Translations under genes and position numbers: made by a program
Assembly (NCBI GenBank): GCA_937858775.1
Contig: CALLYX010000469.1
Span: 1-10,884 of the forward strand
Length of the DNA stretch: 10,884 nucleotides
Direction: 5' to 3'
Source of the DNA: an uncultured bacterium
Lineage (GTDB): Bacteria > Auribacterota > Tritonobacteria > UBA1439
Shown here: positions 6,619 to 10,884 of the stretch, in pieces
Position numbering within the stretch: the stretch's first letter is position 1
Layout of the letters: the number at the start of each line of letters is the position of its first letter
The notes under the pieces: model-generated
Databases searched by the model: none
What the model saw: the letters and a program-made list of their open reading frames with translations, nothing else
What the model was told of the DNA's origin: nothing

Positions 6619-7850
6619 TCCTGCGCCCCCCCTCCCCGGCCGCCGGGCCGCGGGGAGAGCAGCTCGTCCATGAGCCGCCACCCCTCCTCGATCCTGATGG
6701 AGCCGGATGAGGCGGCCTTCTCGCTGAACGCCGCCATGCCGTCCGGCCTTATCCCGTCCCCGCAGATGCAGAACGGCACGGGGTCCGCGGTGTGCGTCCT
6801 GAGCGAGAGCGGCGTATAGTGATCGGGGAGCAGGAGCGCGCGGAACGGCCTGCCGCCGCGGCGCAGGCCGTCCATGACCGGCCCCACGACCTTCGCGTCG
6901 AAGTTCTCGATCGCCCGCACCTTCTCGGAGCGGTCGCCGTTGTGCCCGGCCTCGTCCGCCGCCTCCACGTGGACGAGGACGAAATCGATTTCGTTGAGCG
7001 CAGCGAGGGCCGCCCCGGCCTTGGCGGAGTAGTCGGTGTCGTAGTAGCCGGTCGCACCCGGGACCCCGATCACCTCGAGGCCCAGGCTCAGGCCGATCCC
7101 CTTGATGAGGTCGACCGCCGAGATCACCGCCCCGTCGATGCCCCGCTCCGCCCGGAACGCCGCGGTCGCCGGCTTCTTCCCCCCTCCCCAGAGCCATATC
7201 ATGTTGGCGGGATTCTCGCCGAGGTCGATCTTTACCTTGTTTACCGTCTCCTGCGACAGGATCAGGTAGGATGCCTGCATCAACTCCCGCAGCAGGCGGC
7301 TCCCCCTTCCGGTCGGGAGGTGGTCGCGGATCGGACGGCCGGCGATATCGTGCGGGGGGACGCACCGCAGCGCCCCCTCCCCGTCCAGGAGCAGCCGCTC
7401 GGGCGCGATCATGATGTTCCTGTAGCCCACGCCGGGGTGGAAGCGCACCCCGCGCCCGGCGAACCTCTCCGCGAGAAGGGCGATGAGGACGCGGCCCTCG
7501 CCGCTCGAGATGTGCCCGCCGCTGTAATCCACCATGACGTCTTCGGAGACCGTGACCAGGTTGCAGCGGAACGCCCACTCGTCCCCGGAGAGGGGCGCCC
7601 CCATGGCGGCCGCCTCGAACGGGCCCCTCCCGGTGTAGCAGCGGGATGGATCGACGCCGAGGATGGAGAGGTTGGCGACGTCGCTCCCCGGATCCATCCC
7701 CTCCGGGACGGTCCGCACGAGCCCCCCCGCCCCCTCGCGGGCGCAGCGGTCCATGTGCGGCGTGCGCGCCACCTCGAGCGGGGTGCGGTTTCCCAGCTCC
7801 GGGATGGGGCGGTCCGCCATCCCGTCGCCCACGAGCACCACGTATTTCAT
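6609..7850 (-). CDS. apgM: ApgM-type cofactor-independent phosphoglycerate mutase family protein, probable homoserine kinase
   Basis: The protein has 413 residues and belongs to the alkaline phosphatase superfamily, archaeal-type iPGM branch. Residues that would bind the two metals are visible: VGDGMAD (7-13, Asp9), the nucleophile region PGSDVANLSILG (54-65, likely Ser56), HVEAADEAGHNGD (294-306), PDHYTP (342-347) and His353. Standard annotation would be phosphoglycerate mutase. However, a subfamily in this branch is modelled as 'proposed homoserine kinase' and is found next to hom and lysC in genomes without a GHMP-type thrB. Genetic work in Desulfovibrio supported that role. Here the gene sits between hom and lysC, so homoserine phosphorylation toward threonine is the better guess; glycolysis remains possible. 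The start is placed at MKYVVLVGDG because GGAG lies six bases before that ATG, while the in-frame ATGs at 7865/7862 lack a ribosome-binding site. It overlaps lysC by ten bases. Confidence 0.92.
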   Translation of the reverse strand: MKYVVLVGDGMADRPIPELGNRTPLEVARTPHMDRCAREGAGGLVRTVPEGMDPGSDVANLSILGVDPSRCYTGRGPFEAAAMGAPLSGDEWAFRCNLVTVSEDVMVDYSGGHISSGEGRVLIALLAERFAGRGVRFHPGVGYRNIMIAPERLLLDGEGALRCVPPHDIAGRPIRDHLPTGRGSRLLRELMQASYLILSQETVNKVKIDLGENPANMIWLWGGGKKPATAAFRAERGIDGAVISAVDLIKGIGLSLGLEVIGVPGATGYYDTDYSAKAGAALAALNEIDFVLVHVEAADEAGHNGDRSEKVRAIENFDAKVVGPVMDGLRRGGRPFRALLLPDHYTPLSLRTHTADPVPFCICGDGIRPDGMAAFSEKAASSGSIRIEEGWRLMDELLSPRPGGRGGGAQECR

Positions 7851-7870
7851 CCCCTTCTCCATCACGCCGT

Positions 7871-7888
7871 CCGGCGCTGCGCCGCCGG
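7871..7888. repeat. GC-rich inverted repeat between hom and the apgM-like gene
   Basis: A perfect six-base inverted repeat, CCGGCG / CGCCGG, flanks a six-base loop in the 45-base gap. There is no T-run on either side, so it is not a standard terminator. It could tune mRNA stability or readthrough inside the operon, or be chance in GC-rich DNA. Confidence 0.3.
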
Positions 7889-7895
7889 CCCTTCC

Positions 7896-9194
7896 CTACA
7901 CCCTCTCCTCCACCCGTATGAGGGCGGTCCGGTCCCTCACATCCGCCAGGCGGTCGATGCGCGCTATGGCCCGCCGGACGTTCGCCTCCCTCGCGCGGTG
8001 GGTCATCAACACCACCGGCACCACGCCGCCGATCCTGCGCTCGGTCTGCAACACCGAGGCGATGCTGATCTGCTGCGCGCCCAGTATCCCGGTGATGCGG
8101 GCGAGCACGCCGGGCCGGTCGACGACGGAGAAGCGGAGGTAGTATTGCGTCTCTATCTCCCCGATGGGCCTTACGCGGGTGGCGCCGACCCGGGCGGCCA
8201 CGGGCGGGACCCTGCCGCAGCAGCCGCGTTCGATATTCCTGGCTATGTCTATGACATCCCCGAGCACCGCGCTCGCCGTCGGGTCCCGACCGGCCCCGGA
8301 GCCGTAGAGCACAATCTCCCCCGCCGGGTACCCGTTGACGCAGACCGCGTTGAAGGCCCCGCCTACGGAGGCGAGGAGATGGCTCCTCGGGATCAGCGTG
8401 GGGTGAACGCGCGCGTCCACGCGGCCGCCGTGCCGCTTGAAGATCGCGAGCAGCTTGATGACGTATTCGAACTCCTCGGCGAAGCGTATGTCGAGCTGCG
8501 TGACGCGCCGTATCCCCTCGGCGTAGACCGCCCGGGCTGGGACCCAGCTGCCGCTCGCGAGCGTGCTGAGGATCGCCAGTTTGTGGGCGGAGTCGAGCCC
8601 GTCTATGTCGAGCGACGGGTCCGCCTCGGCGTAGCCCAGGCGCTGCGCCTCGCGGAGGGCCTCGGAGAATCCGATCCCGGAACCGGTCATCCTGGAGAGT
8701 ATGTAGTTGCAGGTGCCGTTGACGATCCCGAAGATCGAGTCGACCCGGTTGGAGGCGAACCCTTCGCGGAGGGCCTTGATTATCGGGATGGCGCCGCAGA
8801 CGCTTGCCTCGTAGTAGAGGTCGGCGCGGCGCTCGCGCGCGAGCCCGAGGACCTCCCGGCCGTGCTCCGCCAGGAGGGCCTTGTTGGCGGTCACTACCCC
8901 CTTGCCCCTCCGCAGCGCCTCGAGGACATACGCCCTGGCGGCGCCGCACCCCCCTATCAGCTCGACCACGATATCGATCGACGGGTCGGCCAGGAGGGCG
9001 CGCGCGTCCGAAAGGCGCCGGGATGGAGGGATGCTCACCGCGCGCCGGGCGCGCCAATTCCTATCGGCGACGAGGGCGAGTTCGAGATCTATCCCGAGCC
9101 GCTCCCGCAAAACCGGCCTGTTCGCGCGGAGCGCCTTCACGAAACCCGTCCCGACCGTCCCGAGCCCGATGAGCCCTACCCGTATCCTCTTCAT
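7896..9194 (-). CDS. hom: Homoserine dehydrogenase
   Basis: Hom reduces aspartate 4-semialdehyde to homoserine with NAD(P)H, the branch point to threonine and methionine. The protein has 432 residues, the usual monofunctional length with an ACT domain. The Rossmann motif GLGTVGTG is at 10-17, VELIGG at 77-82 and TANKALLAEHG at 102-112 (Lys105). YYEASVCGAIP (127-137) and GIVNGTCNYIL (156-166) follow. The catalytic segment AEADPSLDIDGLDSAHK (189-205) ends in the conserved Lys205. The C-terminal ACT domain at about 350-430 (FSVVDRPGVLARITGIL) is the likely site of threonine inhibition. The ATG at 9194 starts MKRIRVGLIG, the only start fitting the Rossmann strand, although its ribosome-binding site is weak (GCGGGG region). 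A putative promoter lies 50-80 bases upstream, so hom probably leads the operon that ends with valS and the hydrolase. Confidence 0.96.
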   Translation of the reverse strand: MKRIRVGLIGLGTVGTGFVKALRANRPVLRERLGIDLELALVADRNWRARRAVSIPPSRRLSDARALLADPSIDIVVELIGGCGAARAYVLEALRRGKGVVTANKALLAEHGREVLGLARERRADLYYEASVCGAIPIIKALREGFASNRVDSIFGIVNGTCNYILSRMTGSGIGFSEALREAQRLGYAEADPSLDIDGLDSAHKLAILSTLASGSWVPARAVYAEGIRRVTQLDIRFAEEFEYVIKLLAIFKRHGGRVDARVHPTLIPRSHLLASVGGAFNAVCVNGYPAGEIVLYGSGAGRDPTASAVLGDVIDIARNIERGCCGRVPPVAARVGATRVRPIGEIETQYYLRFSVVDRPGVLARITGILGAQQISIASVLQTERRIGGVVPVVLMTHRAREANVRRAIARIDRLADVRDRTALIRVEERV

Positions 9195-9245
9195 CTCGCG
9201 CGCCCCGCTTGGCCGATCGCCGTTTCAACGGATGAACAACGCACC

Positions 9246-9274
9246 ACGATATCGAAAAACGCCGCTCGCTTCAA
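9246..9274 (-). promoter_or_regulatory. Putative sigma-70-type promoter for the hom operon
   Basis: On the minus strand a -35-like TTGAAG (9274-9269) is followed by a 17-base spacer and a -10-like TATCGT (9251-9246). It lies in the only long gap of the run, 52 bases before the hom ATG. The -35 box sits in a 13-base interrupted palindrome, TCGCTT-G-AAGCGA on the minus strand (9266-9278). The -10 overlaps the 8-base palindrome CGATATCG (9247-9254). Either could be an operator. The -10 match is only partial (4 of 6), so this is a moderate call. Confidence 0.4.
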
Positions 9275-9312
9275 GCGAAAGTGCCGTTGCGGAGGGCGGG
9301 ATCGAGGCGGGC

Positions 9313-9879
9313 TCAGCCGGCGAGGTGGCCGAGAAGGATGTTGAGGCCGATGGCGATGAGGACGAGGCCGGCGGCTCCCTCGACGCGCCGGCCGAAGAGA
9401 CGCCCGGGCAGCGGCCCCAACCGCATCCCGGCCGCCGTCATGGCGAACGCCGCCGCGCCGATCGCCAGCGCCGGCACTATGATCCCGGCGCCGATCAGGC
9501 TCAGGCTCAAGCCCGCCGCCAGCGCGTCGATGCTGGTCGCCACCGAGAGGGCCAGCAGGGATAGGCCGCGCGTGGGATCGCGACTTCCGTCCCCACGCAC
9601 GCTGCCGGGGGCGAACGACCCGAGAAGCATCCTCCCGCCGACGAAGGAGAGGAGGCCGAACGCCACCCAGTGGTCGACCCCCCCGATGACGGCGCGCAGG
9701 AAGCCCCCCGCCAGCCATCCGGCCGGCGGCATAAGGAGTTGAAAGAGGCCGAAACCCGACGCGAGGCGGAGGGTCTGCCGGCGGGTCGGGGCCCCGAGCG
9801 ACGCGGCGACGGCGCAGGAGACCGCGAAGGAGTCCATCGCGAGGGCCGCCGCGAGCGAGGCCGTGAGGAGGGGGCTCAT
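9313..9879 (-). CDS. mntP: MntP-family manganese efflux pump
   Basis: MntP exports Mn2+ across the inner membrane and protects against manganese excess. The protein has 188 residues, as in the family, and shows about six hydrophobic helices near 3-24, 37-60, 66-88, 105-127, 130-152 and 166-187. The twofold internal repeat typical of the family is visible as AMDSFAVS (14-21) and SIDALAAG (116-123), each with a conserved membrane Asp (16 and 118). FGLFQLLMPPAGW (43-55) is also characteristic. The ATG follows the icd stop after a single base (TGAGATG), with no clear ribosome-binding site of its own, so it is probably translated by coupling to icd. No yybP-ykoY-type manganese riboswitch leader can fit here, which is unusual for mntP. 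Confidence 0.93.
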   Translation of the reverse strand: MSPLLTASLAAALAMDSFAVSCAVAASLGAPTRRQTLRLASGFGLFQLLMPPAGWLAGGFLRAVIGGVDHWVAFGLLSFVGGRMLLGSFAPGSVRGDGSRDPTRGLSLLALSVATSIDALAAGLSLSLIGAGIIVPALAIGAAAFAMTAAGMRLGPLPGRLFGRRVEGAAGLVLIAIGLNILLGHLAG

Positions 9880-9880
9880 C

Positions 9881-10884
9881 TCACGGGCCGATCGCCCGCG
9901 CCACGGCGGCGCCGAACTCGCTGCACCGCAGCTCGCGCGCCCCTTCCATCTGGCGGGCGAGATCGTACGTCACGGTCCCGGCGCGGATGGTCCGGCCGAG
10001 GGCGTCGACTACAAGGGCCGCGGCCTCCCCCCACCCGATATGATCGAGCAGCATGGCGCCGGATAGGATGAGCGAGCCCGGGTTCACGCGGTCCTTGCCG
10101 GCGTGTTTCGGGGCGCTCCCGTGCGTGGCCTCGAAGACCGCCGCCCGGTCGCCTATGTTCGCCCCCGGGGCCATCCCCAGCCCGCCGACCTGCGCGGCGC
10201 ACGCGTCGGATAGATAGTCGCCGTTCAGGTTCGTAGTGGCGATCACGTCGTACTCCTCCGGGCGGAGGAGGAGCTGCTGGAACATCGAATCGGCGATCCG
10301 GTCCCTGATGACCACTTCCCCCGCCCCGCCTTCGCCCTCCCGCGCCACGCGCCCCGCGAACTCTTCCCTTGCGACGGCGTATCCCCACTCCCGGAAGGCG
10401 CCCTCCGTATATTTCATGATATTGCCCTTGTGGACCAGGGTCACGCTCTTCCTGCCCCGGTCAAGGGCGTAGGCGATCGCCCGACGGACCAGCCGCGCGC
10501 TTCCCTCCCTCGAGATCGGCTTGACGCCGAGGGCGGAGCCGGGGCGGACCTGAGCGCCGAGCTCGGAACGCATGAACCCCTCCAGCGAGGCCGCCCCCGC
10601 GCTCCCGGCCGGCCACTCGAGCCCGGCGTAGACATCCTCGGTGTTCTCCCTGAAGATGACGACGTCCAGCCGCTCGGGATGCCGCATCGGCGATGGAACG
10701 CCCGGGAAATACCTGACCGGCCGCACGCAAGCGTACAGGTCGAGGCGCCGGCGCAACGCCACGTTCAGCGACCGGAACCCCCCGCCGACGGGGGTCGTGA
10801 GCGGCCCCTTGATGGCCACCGCGTGCTCCTCGATGGCCGCGAGCGTCTCCTCCGGGAGGAGGGCTCCCCCGCCGAACCGCTCCT
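9881..10884 (-). CDS. icd: NADP-type isocitrate dehydrogenase, 5' end cut by the window edge
   Basis: Icd converts isocitrate to 2-oxoglutarate with NADP+ in the TCA cycle and feeds glutamate synthesis. About 333 residues are present. Alignment by eye to the E. coli enzyme suggests about 75 N-terminal residues lie beyond the right edge. The frame stays open past a GTG at 10819 (E-R-F-G-G-G then LPEETL), so that GTG is not the start. Substrate and metal residues in E. coli numbering are all visible: Ser113, Asn115 and Arg119 (GFRSLNVALR), Arg129, Arg153 and Tyr160 (FRENTEDVY). Lys230 (VHKGNIMK), Asp283 (IAD), and Asp307 and Asp311 (NLNGDYLSD) are also present. NADP determinants Lys344, Val351, Tyr391 and Arg395 are kept, but Tyr345 is His (APKHAG). 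The region before IRDRIAD is shorter than in E. coli. The phosphorylatable Ser113 is present, but no icd kinase is in view. Confidence 0.97.
   Translation of the reverse strand, partial: ERFGGGALLPEETLAAIEEHAVAIKGPLTTPVGGGFRSLNVALRRRLDLYACVRPVRYFPGVPSPMRHPERLDVVIFRENTEDVYAGLEWPAGSAGAASLEGFMRSELGAQVRPGSALGVKPISREGSARLVRRAIAYALDRGRKSVTLVHKGNIMKYTEGAFREWGYAVAREEFAGRVAREGEGGAGEVVIRDRIADSMFQQLLLRPEEYDVIATTNLNGDYLSDACAAQVGGLGMAPGANIGDRAAVFEATHGSAPKHAGKDRVNPGSLILSGAMLLDHIGWGEAAALVVDALGRTIRAGTVTYDLARQMEGARELRCSEFGAAVARAIGP

Noticed and set aside
5395..9057. Minus-strand frame of 1220 codons that includes lysC
   Set aside because: Only the last 407 codons are aspartate kinase. The preceding part is an out-of-frame reading of hom and the apgM-like gene and is not a fusion protein.
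9255..9280. Terminator for mntP (small stem followed by TTTTT on the minus strand)
   Set aside because: The stem TCGC-TTGAA-GCGA has only four pairs and the T-run is six bases away from it. The same bases fit a promoter better.
6792..9344. Plus-strand open frame of 850 codons antisense to hom and the apgM-like gene
   Set aside because: It lies opposite two clearly conserved enzymes; its translation is Arg/Asp/Pro-rich with no domain. Long shadow frames are expected at this GC content. The same holds for the plus-strand frames at 1045-2586, 2695-3675, 3728-5350 and 5428-6819.
9211..9895. Ten-base direct repeat GGCCGATCGC at 9211-9220 and 9886-9895, upstream of hom and mntP
   Set aside because: The spacing to the two start codons differs (17 and 6 bases). 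One copy is inside icd coding sequence, and such GC-rich words recur by chance.
1..10884. A hidden defence, mobile or CRISPR system
   Set aside because: Apart from small gaps, all sequence is accounted for by housekeeping genes. No repeats, integrase, transposase, toxin or nuclease motifs were seen.

Overview
The window is a GC-rich bacterial chromosomal segment of mostly core metabolism. Every gene I can support lies on the minus strand, so reading order runs from position 10884 down to 1. The families and the compact spacing point to an uncultured or little-studied bacterium. The ValS active-site variant (TMGH) and the order hom / phosphoglycerate-mutase-like gene / lysC / cimA recall Desulfobacterota- or Omnitrophota-like genomes. 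That placement is only an impression; I cannot assign a phylum from one window.

Region 1 (10884-9313): the C-terminal four fifths of an NADP-type isocitrate dehydrogenase (icd), followed after one base by a complete MntP-family manganese exporter. Region 2 (9312-9195): a 118-base gap with a plausible sigma-70-type promoter facing the next genes. Region 3 (9194-1031): a tight run of hom, a phosphoglycerate-mutase-like gene (probably the homoserine kinase), lysC, cimA and valS. Its last member, an alpha/beta hydrolase, starts inside the valS stop codon. Gaps are 45 bases or less and two junctions overlap, so it reads as one operon.

The operon has a coherent theme. LysC commits aspartate to the aspartate family, Hom makes homoserine, and the ApgM-like protein is well placed to phosphorylate homoserine toward threonine. 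CimA opens a threonine-independent route to isoleucine, and ValS uses the end product of the parallel branched-chain pathway. lysC carries a strong internal ribosome-binding site in front of an in-frame ATG at the edge of its ACT region. That is the layout that yields a separate regulatory beta subunit in Bacillus and Corynebacterium.

Region 4 (about 606-1) looks foreign to the rest. The hydrolase loses family resemblance after its strand following the nucleophile. It continues in frame into a short PgsA-like stretch and then the C-terminal half of a DinB-like domain, with a visible shift in codon choice. A single-pass membrane protein fragment with a Pro/Thr-rich exterior follows and runs off the left edge. 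This is either an assembly chimera or a recombination scar, and is the least ordinary structural observation here.

I saw no mobile element, CRISPR array, tRNA, rRNA or defence system. No stretch over 300 bases lacks a gene.
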